DNA of 64,000 bases from JBCCFW01 sp039029535 (GTDB lineage Bacteria; Acidobacteriota; JBCCFW01): NCBI GenBank assembly GCA_039029535.1, contig JBCCFW010000002.1:62001-126000 (forward strand), written 5' to 3'. Below, in pieces: positions 34,572-42,875 of this stretch. Numbering within the stretch: the first letter of the stretch is position 1; the number at the start of each line of letters is the position of its first letter. Below the pieces are notes generated by a model. The model had not been told where the DNA came from. It worked only from the letters and a program-made list of their open reading frames with translations, and made no database searches. Position numbers and translations under genes: made by a program.

Positions 34572-36413
34572 ATGACGGACGTGTCCGAGCAGCCAGCCCC
34601 CGCGTCCGTCCCGGCCGGTCCCTCCCTGTCACCCTGGTGGTGCTTCCTCCTGCTGGCTCAGGTGATCGTCGTCGGGTGGGCGGCTCGTGACGTCACCACG
34701 CCGCTCGACCTCCGCGACGGGATCGCGGCCCTGCTCGTCCCGCTCGGGCTCACGGTGCTGCTGGCCGCCGCCGAGGCCGGACGCTTGCCGGGTGCGGCAC
34801 GCTTCGCGCTCGGGCTGCTGGGGACCGCCTTCACCTGCCTCCTCTTCTTCGACGCGACCTGCCTGGTCCTCACCTCCACTCACTTCGACCAGGCGCTGGC
34901 CATGGCGAGTCTCTCCGGTGACACCCTCGCCATGCTTGACGAGGCGGGCTTCTCCACTGGCGTGCTGCTCGTGCAGGCCGTCGTGGTCGTCGTCGCGCTG
35001 CTGGTCGGTGGCCTGGCGACGCTCCGCCTGCCACGGCTGCGGCTTCCGACGACGGGACGCTCGGTGCTCGGCCTGGTCGGGCTCGGCCTGCTGCTGACCT
35101 TCGCGATCGAGCAGGTCGTGTCGTCCAGCACGACCCTGCATCGTCGGTCGGCTGCGCTGCCGCTGTACCCGAGCCTGCGGGCAGCCGGCTCGATCATTCA
35201 CGAGCTGGACGTCGCGCCGCCGCTCTCGATCGCTGCCCGGCAGGAGGCCTTGAGCGGCCTGGCGTCGGCTGCCCGTCCCGACGATGTCGTGTTCCTCCTG
35301 CTCGAGAGCTTTCGAGAGGATCTCGTCACCCCCGAGATCACGCCGAACCTGGCGCGGCTGATGGGGGAGTCGCTGCGCTGCACCGACGCGGTGGCCGAGG
35401 CGACCTACACGCCGCTCGCGTGGAACACCCTGCTCCTCGACCGACCGTCCTACCTGTTGGCACACGACCTGGCCAAGGCCGAAGAGGACCCCCTGGGCGC
35501 CTGGCCGCTGGAGGTGCTCGCGGCGTCCGGCTACCGCGTGAAGGTGGCCCTGTCCACGCACTTCGCCTGGTTCGACTTCGAGCGACGGCTACTCGGCACG
35601 GGCGACGCCATCTCCGAGCATCACCTGTCGTTCACCGGTGACGAGCGGGACACGCCCGAGGCCGATCGCCTGGCCACCGACTCCCTCGTGCGCTGGATCG
35701 AGGAGTCGGGCGAGGCCACGTCACCGCTGTTCGCGCTCCTCCAGCTCGATGGCACGCACTGGCCGTACTACTCCGATCGCAACCCGGCGACCCAGCTCGA
35801 CAGCGCCGGGGCGATGAACCCCCTGGCGCTGCGCAAGCCCGGGGCCTTGGCGGATCTCAGGCGGCGCTACCTCGAGTCGGCCCGCGACGTCGATGCTCAG
35901 GTCGGCCGCGTGCTCGCGGCCATCGAGGCTTCGAAGCGAGCGGATCGCACGGCGGTGGTCGTCGTCTCCGATCACGGCGAGGGCTTCGCGCCCGGCAAGC
36001 TCGGTCATCTCTTGCTCCATCGACACACCAAGCGAGTGCCGCTCGCGTTCCGGTTCCCCGGTCGCGAGCCGGGGACGATCGGCGGCATCGCCACGCACCG
36101 CGACGTCTTCCCGACCCTGTTCGACCACCTGGGGATCGACGGCCTGCCGCCCGGGCACCTCCTCGGTCGTTCGGTCCTGCCGCCGCGGCCGCCGGGGCGG
36201 GCGGGGCTGACCTTCCAGGCGACGCTGGGAGCGGCCGAGCTCACGCTCCCGCTGTGCAGCGTGCAGCTCGACGTGCGCTTCGCGGGGGAGAAGGCGAGCT
36301 TCACGCCGACGGGGATCCTCGATCCGAACGAGGTGAGGGTCGAGGACTGGGAGGACCGGCTGGAGAGCCTGCCGTGGCGAGCCGAGATCGAGCGGATCGT
36401 CGGTCGTCGGTGA
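34572..36413 (+). CDS. LtaS/sulfatase-like membrane phosphotransferase (alkaline phosphatase superfamily)
   Basis: 613 residues from an ATG at 34572. Five hydrophobic helices (about 22-180) precede a periplasmic catalytic domain. Metal and active-site elements in family order: Glu245 in LLLESF, a Thr nucleophile candidate in EATYTP (278/280), and Asp467-His468 in VVSDHGEGF. A late His lies in HRHTKRVPLAFRFPG. The architecture matches LtaS and EptA-type enzymes, which transfer phosphoglycerol or phosphoethanolamine onto envelope lipids or glycans. No lipoteichoic acid genes are nearby, so modification of an outer-membrane glycolipid is more likely. It diverges from the spermidine-synthase-like gene. 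Confidence 0.8.
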   Translation: MTDVSEQPAPASVPAGPSLSPWWCFLLLAQVIVVGWAARDVTTPLDLRDGIAALLVPLGLTVLLAAAEAGRLPGAARFALGLLGTAFTCLLFFDATCLVLTSTHFDQALAMASLSGDTLAMLDEAGFSTGVLLVQAVVVVVALLVGGLATLRLPRLRLPTTGRSVLGLVGLGLLLTFAIEQVVSSSTTLHRRSAALPLYPSLRAAGSIIHELDVAPPLSIAARQEALSGLASAARPDDVVFLLLESFREDLVTPEITPNLARLMGESLRCTDAVAEATYTPLAWNTLLLDRPSYLLAHDLAKAEEDPLGAWPLEVLAASGYRVKVALSTHFAWFDFERRLLGTGDAISEHHLSFTGDERDTPEADRLATDSLVRWIEESGEATSPLFALLQLDGTHWPYYSDRNPATQLDSAGAMNPLALRKPGALADLRRRYLESARDVDAQVGRVLAAIEASKRADRTAVVVVSDHGEGFAPGKLGHLLLHRHTKRVPLAFRFPGREPGTIGGIATHRDVFPTLFDHLGIDGLPPGHLLGRSVLPPRPPGRAGLTFQATLGAAELTLPLCSVQLDVRFAGEKASFTPTGILDPNEVRVEDWEDRLESLPWRAEIERIVGRR

Positions 36414-36417
36414 CGTG

Positions 36418-37134
36418 TCAGCCGCAGGCAGGTCTCAGCTTGTCCGGATGGGCGTGCCGGTGCACGCCGACGACTGAGACGACCATCAAGAACAGGAACG
36501 CGATGGTGACGAGGGTCGTGGGAGTGGTCTCGCCGATCTCCGAGCCGCCGAGACTGAGCAGCGAGGGAGAGACGAGATCGACCCAAGTCCACATGAAGCA
36601 AACGAGGAAGAAGCAGGCTGCGCCTTGCCGGACCACCAGGAGTGGATCGAAGGGCTGCCGGCCCGAGTCGGCGCCCTGAGCTGCGATGTCCAATGCGTGT
36701 CGAGTCGTCAGCCGACCCGTCTGGAATGAGAGCGCGACGACGAGAAGAGTTCCAGCGATGAGGTAGGCGACCACCGGCCCGTCGCCGGTCGAGCGTTGCA
36801 TGAGGAGCCGCGCTTGGAGGTCGAGCGTCGGGATGGCGATGATCCCCAGGGCGACCAGCGGCAGGAGTGCCCAGGAGCGCCGGGCGGCACCGGGTGAGCG
36901 TGCGGGCTGCGGCGGTGCCGGGCGGAGGAGCCCGACGTGGAAGACGAGCGCGCAGACCGGCGCGAGGACGGCGTACCAATGACCGACAGTCACGAGGCCG
37001 AGAACGGTCCGGAGCGTGCCCGGAAACGAGAACCAACAGAAGGCGAGCACGAGCCAGCCGAGGACCAAGCGGAGATCCTCCGACAGCCCATCGCGCCGGT
37101 CGGTGTTGGGGTGGTGGTCTCGCTCGTCTTCCAT
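36418..37134 (-). CDS. Six-helix membrane protein of unknown function
   Basis: 238 residues from the ATG at 37134, which has GGAGG 5 nt upstream. Six hydrophobic helices are visible, e.g. LVLGWLVLAFCWFSF, VLAPVCALVFHVGLL, LLPLVALGIIAIPTL, VAYLIAGTLLVVALSF and LVTIAFLFLMVVSVVGVH. The N-terminus is charged and His-rich (MEDERDHHPNTDRRD). I do not recognise the family. The size, MED start and strong SD resemble the 53768 gene, but sequence similarity is not convincing. It converges with the sulfatase-like gene (4 nt apart). Confidence 0.65.
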   Translation of the reverse strand: MEDERDHHPNTDRRDGLSEDLRLVLGWLVLAFCWFSFPGTLRTVLGLVTVGHWYAVLAPVCALVFHVGLLRPAPPQPARSPGAARRSWALLPLVALGIIAIPTLDLQARLLMQRSTGDGPVVAYLIAGTLLVVALSFQTGRLTTRHALDIAAQGADSGRQPFDPLLVVRQGAACFFLVCFMWTWVDLVSPSLLSLGGSEIGETTPTTLVTIAFLFLMVVSVVGVHRHAHPDKLRPACG

Positions 37135-37183
37135 GTCTCCCTCCAAGCACCTGGAGTGTAGACCACCGACCGCGCGACCGACC

Positions 37184-37711
37184 TCAGCCAGCTCGGTGGT
37201 GGTAGACCGCCGGCGGCTTGACCTTCTGCCAGGGCGACCGGTCCCCGCTGGGGAGCTGGCGATAGACCGGCTCGCTCAACCGCAGGCCGGGGCCTCGTCC
37301 CATGAGCGCGGCGTGATTCACGGCCGAGCCGATGATGTCGTAGCGGGCGCGGTCGGTCGGGCCGTACAGCCCCTCCATCACTGAGCCGCAGTGGACGTTG
37401 GCGCCCAGGATGACGTCGAGGTCGTGCTCGTCGGCGAGTGACGAGACCCGACGCTCGAGCTCGATCAGGGCCTCCGCGGCCGCCGAGCCGTCACGCTCGG
37501 GGAAGACGACCAGGCAGCTATCGCCGATGAGCTTCACCACGCGACCGCCCCGGGCTTCGAAGAGCTCGAAACAGGCGTGGTAGTAGCGGTCGAGGAACCG
37601 CGCCATCTCCTCGTCGGAGTGATCGCGGAAGCCGCGGGCGTAGCCGGCCAGGTCGGCGAAGACGATGACCAGTCGGGACGAGCGGAGAGCGGGGGAGTCG
37701 TGGAACGTCAT
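37184..37711 (-). CDS. Class III adenylate/guanylate cyclase catalytic domain protein
   Basis: 175 residues from an ATG at 37711 (GAGGTG 8 nt upstream; a GTG at 37720 is an alternative). It is a stand-alone cyclase homology domain: FADLAGY with metal-ligand Asp20, KLIGDSCLVVF with the second metal Asp64, and YDIIGSAVNHAA with the transition-state Asn132. The arginine normally four residues after that Asn (NxxxR) is Leu136, so full activity is uncertain. No sensor domain, membrane helix or HAMP is attached. It could be a weakly active cyclase, or a nucleotide-binding partner that needs a second subunit. Confidence 0.78.
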   Translation of the reverse strand: MTFHDSPALRSSRLVIVFADLAGYARGFRDHSDEEMARFLDRYYHACFELFEARGGRVVKLIGDSCLVVFPERDGSAAAEALIELERRVSSLADEHDLDVILGANVHCGSVMEGLYGPTDRARYDIIGSAVNHAALMGRGPGLRLSEPVYRQLPSGDRSPWQKVKPPAVYHHRAG

Positions 37712-37826
37712 GACGTTCACCTCGTGAGGTTCGTGCTGCCTGATGGGATGCGGGGGTGACTCCCGCCGGTCTCGTCAGCGTTCCGTTTCGGACGCACCGG
37801 GAGATGCCGTTCGTCAGGCGAGCATG

Positions 37827-38372
37827 TCAGCTCGTCACGAGGTCGTCGTCGGTGAGCTGTCGCCGGTAGCAGACCTCGTGGAGCGGGAAGCCGGTGAGCT
37901 CACGGTTGGTCCGCGCGTCCCCGTCGGTCTTGAAGCCCGTGGCCTCGTAGAGACGGCGGGCCGGCACGTTGCCGCTCAGCACCCACAGGAAGACCTCGTC
38001 ACAGCCGGTCGCTCGGAGACGCCCGAACATGGCGACGAGCAGCGAGCTGCCGTGCCCCCGTCGCCAGGACTTCGGGGCGACGTTGAGAGCCAGCAGCTCG
38101 ACGGGCGTGATTCCGTCACGTCCGTCGCCGCGCGTCTCGAAATGACACGAGCCGACCACCTGGCCGCTCTCCTCGATGACGAGCATCGAGGCTCCGCCGT
38201 GGAGGGCCTGCTCACAGCGCTCGCGGGCCGCGTCGAGGTCGAGACCCTCCAGGAAGGCCGGAGGCATCAGGCCGCGGTAGGCCGCACGCCAGGCGTCCGC
38301 CTGGAGCTGCACGAGATCGGCAGCATCTTGCGGCGTGGCGTTCCGGTAGGCCGGTGCTCGTTCCTCCCTCAC
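37827..38372 (-). CDS. GNAT-family N-acetyltransferase
   Basis: 181 residues from a GTG at 38372. The GNAT core is clear: YRNATPQDAADLVQLQADAWRAAYRGLMP at the start (written here as the usual 'RxAxxxD...' N-terminus), VVGSCHFE, LLALNVAPKSWRRGHGSSLL with the acetyl-CoA loop RRGHGS, VFLWVLSGNVPARRLYEATGF as the last strand-helix, and a C-terminal PLHEVCYRR. It acetylates an amine on a small molecule or protein; the substrate is unknown. Confidence 0.88.
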   Translation of the reverse strand: MREERAPAYRNATPQDAADLVQLQADAWRAAYRGLMPPAFLEGLDLDAARERCEQALHGGASMLVIEESGQVVGSCHFETRGDGRDGITPVELLALNVAPKSWRRGHGSSLLVAMFGRLRATGCDEVFLWVLSGNVPARRLYEATGFKTDGDARTNRELTGFPLHEVCYRRQLTDDDLVTS

Positions 38373-38604
38373 GGCTCCCTCGGGGCGAGAAGGGCCTCAG
38401 CTCATTCTCGCCGGCTCGTCGCCCCTGAGGCGACACGGTGTCCCATTGGAGAAGTCGTGGCGGCGACGAAGAGGTCGCTAATGACCACTAAACCGGACCG
38501 CGAGAGGACCGATTGATCTAGCTTAGACAATCTCTGAAGTGCCGTGCAGGGAAAAGTGATCGCCCGCACTCGAAGAGTCAATCTCGGCAGCCTAGCTTGT
38601 ACTC
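38373..38604. other. Intergenic region between GNAT and barrel-thioredoxin genes
   Basis: This 232-nt divergent intergenic stretch contains one perfect small hairpin, GTCGCC-CCTGA-GGCGAC at 38418-38434, and a lower-GC segment around 38510-38540. That segment includes a loose GATTG...CAATC inverted repeat. It probably holds promoters for both neighbours, but no -35/-10 pair can be named with confidence. No protein is encoded here. Confidence 0.4.
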
Positions 38605-38694
38605 GTGAGCATTCCCCGTCGCCGTGGCCTCATCCTTTGCTCCTGTCTTCTTTCTTGGGCGATTGCGTCCGGAGCGGGAGCCGGCGTCACCTGA
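38605..38694 (+). pseudogene. Orphaned signal-peptide ORF, same frame as the downstream barrel-thioredoxin gene
   Basis: A GTG at 38605 opens 29 codons encoding a textbook signal peptide: basic start (MSIPRRRG), hydrophobic core (LILCSCLLSWAIA) and small-residue cleavage site (SGAGAG). It ends at an in-frame TGA at 38692-38694. The frame then continues without a shift through ATPSLPVG into the ATG at 38719 of the barrel-thioredoxin protein. Removing the TGA would give one exported protein, which is what the beta-barrel requires. It may be a nonsense mutation, a sequencing error, or a recoded TGA. Confidence 0.7.
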
Positions 38695-38718
38695 GCGACG
38701 CCCAGCCTCCCGGTCGGG

Positions 38719-39972
38719 ATGGCGACGGACGGTGCGGGCACCGAGGTGGGACTGCTCGACGTGGAGCTCAGCTTCACCTACGAAGATGCCAATCGCGCCA
38801 TCAACGGGTGCTGCCCCACCGAGAACCCGGACCTCGAGCGCACCGTGCAACGCACGACCCAGCTCACGCTGAGCGGACGACCTCATCGTCGGGTCGGGCT
38901 GTCTCTCGTGTTGCCGCACCGCCGCACCTCTGCGCCCAAGACCCCGGGTGGTGACACCGACAAGGCCATCTCTCGTCGTTATGGCGGTCTCGGCGACGCG
39001 ATCCTCATGAGCGACATCAGCCTCCTCGCCCCCGATGCGCCGGCGCGGGTCAGGGGACACGAGCTCGCGCTCCTCGCCGGTCTCCGCCTGCCGACCGGTG
39101 CGTCACGACCCGATCACGAGTGGCGGGCCGCCGACGGTACGTCGACGCCCGTGCGCGACGCCGTCCTCCAGCCAGGGCACGGCACGCTCGATCCCCTGCT
39201 GGGGCTCCGCTGGAGTCGTCGCTTCGGCAAGGTCGGGATGCACGTCGCCGCGATCCATCGCTTCTCCTCGGGTCGCAACCGCTGGGGCTATCAGTTCGGC
39301 GAGGAGACGCAGCTCTCCGTGGGCACGAGCCTGTCGCTGGGGAGTCGGACGACGCTGGGTGTCTCGGCCGAGGCCCTGCACCTCGCGCACGACGTCGACC
39401 ACGCCCGCGAGGGACTGCGCGTGAACACGGGCGGAGACTGGGTGCGGCTCTCCACGCAGGTCGACGTCGCGTTCGCTCGCGGCTTCCGGGTGGGCGCCGG
39501 TCTCCTCGTGCCGCTCTATCGACACTCCAACGGCAACGTCCTCGACTCGGACCTCATCGCCAGCCTGTCGGTCGCCCGTCGCTTCCGCATCGGTCGTGGG
39601 GCTCCGAAGTCACGCGGGCCCGGGGCGGCGCAGTCGCAACCGAGCCGTCGGGAGGTCCCGGTCGTCTCGTCGGGTGAGCGCATCGCTCTCGATGAGCTGG
39701 CCGTCCCCGGGCGCACGACGCTCGTGCAGTTCCACGCCGACTGGTGCATGGCCTGCAAGGCAGGAGAGGAGTGGTTGCAAGACCTCATGCGTCGCAAGCC
39801 GAGCCTGGTCGTCAAGCGCATCGACGCCACCGACGAAGGCCCCGTGCTCGAGCAGCACGCCATCGTCGCGACGCCGACCTTCTTGCTGATCGGCCCCGAT
39901 GGCACGCAGCTACTGCGCACCGAGGCCGACCTCCCCGCGATCGAGAAGACGCTGCGCCGGCTGGATCGCTGA
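38719..39972 (+). CDS. Outer-membrane beta-barrel protein fused to a C-terminal thioredoxin-like domain
   Basis: 417 residues from the ATG at 38719; the real mature start is probably in the in-frame segment from 38605, interrupted by TGA at 38692. Residues about 10-295 alternate polar and hydrophobic in strand-length units ending in aromatic or Arg residues (LLAGLRLPTGASRP, MHVAAIHRFSSGRNRW, RTTLGVSAEALHLAH, FRVGAGLLVPLYRHSNG). This is like meta-pathway or transporter-type outer-membrane barrels. From about 325 a thioredoxin fold follows: VQFHADWCMACKAGEEW with a CMAC redox motif, and a cis-Pro in VATPTFLL. As annotated it lacks an export signal, which is inconsistent with a barrel. A redox domain tethered to a barrel is unusual; its face (periplasmic or external) is unknown. 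Confidence 0.7.
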   Translation: MATDGAGTEVGLLDVELSFTYEDANRAINGCCPTENPDLERTVQRTTQLTLSGRPHRRVGLSLVLPHRRTSAPKTPGGDTDKAISRRYGGLGDAILMSDISLLAPDAPARVRGHELALLAGLRLPTGASRPDHEWRAADGTSTPVRDAVLQPGHGTLDPLLGLRWSRRFGKVGMHVAAIHRFSSGRNRWGYQFGEETQLSVGTSLSLGSRTTLGVSAEALHLAHDVDHAREGLRVNTGGDWVRLSTQVDVAFARGFRVGAGLLVPLYRHSNGNVLDSDLIASLSVARRFRIGRGAPKSRGPGAAQSQPSRREVPVVSSGERIALDELAVPGRTTLVQFHADWCMACKAGEEWLQDLMRRKPSLVVKRIDATDEGPVLEQHAIVATPTFLLIGPDGTQLLRTEADLPAIEKTLRRLDR

Positions 39973-39996
39973 GCGAATTGATCAGGGTCGGCTGCG

Positions 39997-42702
39997 TCAG
40001 AGCCCACGCCGGGCGCCGCGGCGGACGCCCCGGAACCGGTCGCGGCGTCCGCTCGAGTCCTCCGAGCGGGCGCGTCGCGCCCTCGCGTCACAGGCGAGGT
40101 CCGTGACCGCGCCCGAGCCGCCCAGCTCGACCTCGACGACGTGGACGCCGCAGGCCCCGAGGTCGACACGCTGCCAGCCGTTGTCCTCCGCCTGAGCGGC
40201 CACGGGGACGGTGAGCAGGAGGTTGCCGACGTCGTCGTAGAGCCTGACCACCGTGCCGTCCTCGTCGATGTCGAGGAGCCCGATCCAGTCCACGCGTCGG
40301 GGGAGCTCGTAGGTGAAGGTCATGAACCCGCCGTCGCCTTCGTCGTCGGGCGAGCAGGGGGAGTCGACCTCCGAGAGGATGAGCACGCCGTCTCGAGCGA
40401 GATCGTTGCCGTGGCCGGTGCCGGGCGTGGCGAGGTCGTCGTCGTCGCAGGTCGGAGCGGCGGTGTCGAAGCTCATGACCGGCGCGGTGCCACCGAGGGT
40501 GAGACCTGGGAACTGGGTGGTGACGACCGTGCCGGCCATGAGCCCGTCGAAGTCATGACTCGTGCAGAGACCGATGCAGTCGTCGCAGGCGTCGCCGACG
40601 CCGTCCAGGTCGACGTCGGTCTGGTCGGGGTTGAAGACCGTCGGGCAGTTGTCGCCGACGTCGCAGAGCCCGTCGCCGTCGCTGTCGGCCCCGTCGTTGC
40701 TCGGGTCGACGTCGGGCATCGGGCCGAAGTCGTCGGTGCCGACCGCGCAGTCGTCACAGCCGTCGCCGTCGGAGTCGCCGCAGGCGTTCGGGTCGGATGG
40801 GGAGGGGTCCTCCGCGTCGTCGATGCCGTCGTTGTCGTCATCCGGGTCGCAGGCATCGCCGAGACCATCGGCGTCGAGGTCGGCCTGACCGGGGTTCGCG
40901 TCGTCGGGACAGTTGTCACCGTCGTCGCAGAGCCCGTCCGCGTCGGCGTCGGGGCCGTCGTTGGCGGGGTCGAAGTCGGGGAGCAGGCCGAAGTCGTCGC
41001 TGCCGACCGCGCAGTCGTCACAGCCGTCGCCGTCCACGTCCTGGCAGGCGTCGGGATCGAGCGGATCGACATCGACGGGATCGGCCACGCCGTCGTTGTC
41101 GTCATCGGGATCACCGTCGTCGCAGAGCCCGTCCCCGTCGGTGTCGAGGCCGTCGTTGCTCGGGTCGGCGTCGGGCAGCGGACCGGTGCCGTCGGTGCCG
41201 ACCGAGCAGTCGTCGCAACCATCGGCGTCGAGGTCCTGACAGGCGTTCGGGTCGGCGTCGTCGACGTCGCTGCCGTCACCGATCGGCCCTTCGACACCGT
41301 CGTTGTCGGCATCGGGATCGCAGGCATCGCCGAGGCCATCGGCGTCGAGGTCGGCCTGGTCCGCGTTGGCGACGTCGGGGCAGTTGTCGTCGACGTCGGG
41401 CACGCCGTCGGCGTCGAGGTCCGGAGTCGTGAAGACGTAGGCGGTTCCGGGAGAGCGCGCCACCGGGCTGCGAGCCTGGGGAGCCCCGATGACCATGGTG
41501 CTGCCCTCGATGGAGATCGCCGAGCCGAAGGCCTCACGGAAGGCGCCATCGCTGGCGACGACCACGTCGCATTGTCCCCAGGCGTCCGCGCCACCGACGT
41601 TGCGACCGAACACGAACGCGGCCCCGCTGAGCGCCGACGTCCCCGGCTGGTTGTGGCCGGGGCTCCCCACGACCAGCGTGTCACCTGACAGGCCCAAGCG
41701 GCCGAAGCCTTGACCGGCCTCGACGTCGTCTCCCGTCACGCTGGCGACCAGGATCCAGTCGGCCGGTCCACCGCCTCCGTGCTCGAACACGTGCACGACA
41801 CCATCACCTTCACCGGGTGAGTTGATCGCCAAGATGTCGCCATCGATGACGACTGAGCCACCGCGGAAGACGTCGGCGGCCGGGGGCGTCGGGACGAGCG
41901 GGGTGGCCTCGCTCCAGGCTCCACTGCCGTCGCGGACGAAGACGTACGCGCCGCCGCTGTCGACCGTCGTGCCGTCCGCGTCGTGGAAGGGACTTCCCGC
42001 GACGAAGCGATCACCCGACAGGGACACGCTCGAGCCGAAGCGGGCTTCGGGGCCTCCGTCACTGGCGGTGAGCTTGGCGACCTCGTTCCAGAGGGCAGGG
42101 TCCGTGTCGTCGCGCTCGAACACGTAGACGGAGCCAGCGTCGATGCCGAGCGTGTCATCGTCGTCGAGTCGGGCGCCGATGACGACGGTGTCGCCCTCGA
42201 GGGACACGCTCCAGCCGAATTGGTCGAGCTCACCGGCATCGCTGGCGGCGAGACGGGCGACCTGGCACCAGGTGTCAGCGCAGCTCCCACCTCCGCGCTC
42301 GAACAGGAAGACGGCGCCGGCGCTCGTGGCCTCGTCGTCGTCGCCCGGGTTGCCGATGGCCAGGAGGTCGCCGTCGAGGGAGACGCTCGTGCCGAAGCGG
42401 TCGTCGAAGGCCCCGTTGCCGTCGGCGACGGTCATCATCTGGATCTCCCCCCAGGCATCCGCGCCGCCCTCGTTGCGGTCGAAGACCACCGCGGCGCCGC
42501 CCCGCGCGGAGCGGGCGTCGCTCTGGGGCACGCCGATGGCGACCGTGTCACCCGAGAGTGAGACCGACGTGCCGAAGGTGTCCCGGAACTCACCCTCAGC
42601 GGCGTAGATCTCGAGCAGCTCGTCCCAGGTGGACGCTCGGACGGGGGAGACGAGGACGAGGAGGGCCAGGGCGAGGGTGAGGCGGGGGGGCGTGATCGAC
42701 AT
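39997..42702 (-). CDS. Secreted FG-GAP beta-propeller with thrombospondin type 3 calcium-binding repeats
   Basis: 901 residues from the ATG at 42702 (GGAG upstream), giving the signal peptide MSITPPRLTLALALLVLVSPVRA. Residues about 25-420 are seven FG-GAP blades of the form FGTSVSLSGDTVAIG...GAAVVFDRN. Residues about 425-690 are Asp-rich thrombospondin type 3 repeats (DNCPDVANADQADLDADG; DACDPDADNDGV; CDDCSVGTDG) that bind many Ca2+ ions. A beta-sandwich follows with a FDGLMAGTVVTTQFPGLTL start, as in choice-of-anchor domains. The last 27 residues are Arg-rich (RRDRFRGVRRGARRGL), unlike the acidic remainder; this may be a basic sorting tail or a C-terminal frameshift. Exported, surface-associated, ligand unknown. 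Confidence 0.85.
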   Translation of the reverse strand: MSITPPRLTLALALLVLVSPVRASTWDELLEIYAAEGEFRDTFGTSVSLSGDTVAIGVPQSDARSARGGAAVVFDRNEGGADAWGEIQMMTVADGNGAFDDRFGTSVSLDGDLLAIGNPGDDDEATSAGAVFLFERGGGSCADTWCQVARLAASDAGELDQFGWSVSLEGDTVVIGARLDDDDTLGIDAGSVYVFERDDTDPALWNEVAKLTASDGGPEARFGSSVSLSGDRFVAGSPFHDADGTTVDSGGAYVFVRDGSGAWSEATPLVPTPPAADVFRGGSVVIDGDILAINSPGEGDGVVHVFEHGGGGPADWILVASVTGDDVEAGQGFGRLGLSGDTLVVGSPGHNQPGTSALSGAAFVFGRNVGGADAWGQCDVVVASDGAFREAFGSAISIEGSTMVIGAPQARSPVARSPGTAYVFTTPDLDADGVPDVDDNCPDVANADQADLDADGLGDACDPDADNDGVEGPIGDGSDVDDADPNACQDLDADGCDDCSVGTDGTGPLPDADPSNDGLDTDGDGLCDDGDPDDDNDGVADPVDVDPLDPDACQDVDGDGCDDCAVGSDDFGLLPDFDPANDGPDADADGLCDDGDNCPDDANPGQADLDADGLGDACDPDDDNDGIDDAEDPSPSDPNACGDSDGDGCDDCAVGTDDFGPMPDVDPSNDGADSDGDGLCDVGDNCPTVFNPDQTDVDLDGVGDACDDCIGLCTSHDFDGLMAGTVVTTQFPGLTLGGTAPVMSFDTAAPTCDDDDLATPGTGHGNDLARDGVLILSEVDSPCSPDDEGDGGFMTFTYELPRRVDWIGLLDIDEDGTVVRLYDDVGNLLLTVPVAAQAEDNGWQRVDLGACGVHVVEVELGGSGAVTDLACDARARRARSEDSSGRRDRFRGVRRGARRGL
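40585..41420 (-). repeat. DNA repeats encoding the TSP3 array
   Basis: Within the 39997 gene, near-identical DNA blocks recur for the CDDC(S/A)VGTDxFG...DPSNDG unit (around 40700-40770, 40950-41030 and 41160-41230) and for the DNCPxxxNPxQ unit. The high nucleotide similarity points to recent expansion or gene conversion. The repeat number may vary between strains, and short-read assembly may be unreliable here. Confidence 0.7.
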
Positions 42703-42875
42703 GCGGTCTCCGGACGAGGCCTCGAAACGCACCCGTCCCGGAGAGCGCGAGCGCTCCCGGCTGCCATGGCGTGAGGCGACTTTCCTGACGAGACGCGGAA
42801 ACGGGCGACGAAACGGATCGGTCGTCGCCGAAAAAAGATCGTCGGTGCGAAGAAAACGCGGGGGCGAGGGGAGGG

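Noticed and set aside
40560..41420. Regularly spaced DNA repeats that could suggest a CRISPR array
   Set aside because: The repeats are in frame and encode thrombospondin type 3 calcium-binding units; spacers are not unique and no cas genes are nearby.
42804..42829. Perfect 8-bp stem GGCGACGA/TCGTCGCC after the AIM24 gene, considered as its terminator
   Set aside because: The six-base A/T run lies on the wrong side: on the minus strand the U-tract comes before the stem rather than after it. May still be a structural element.
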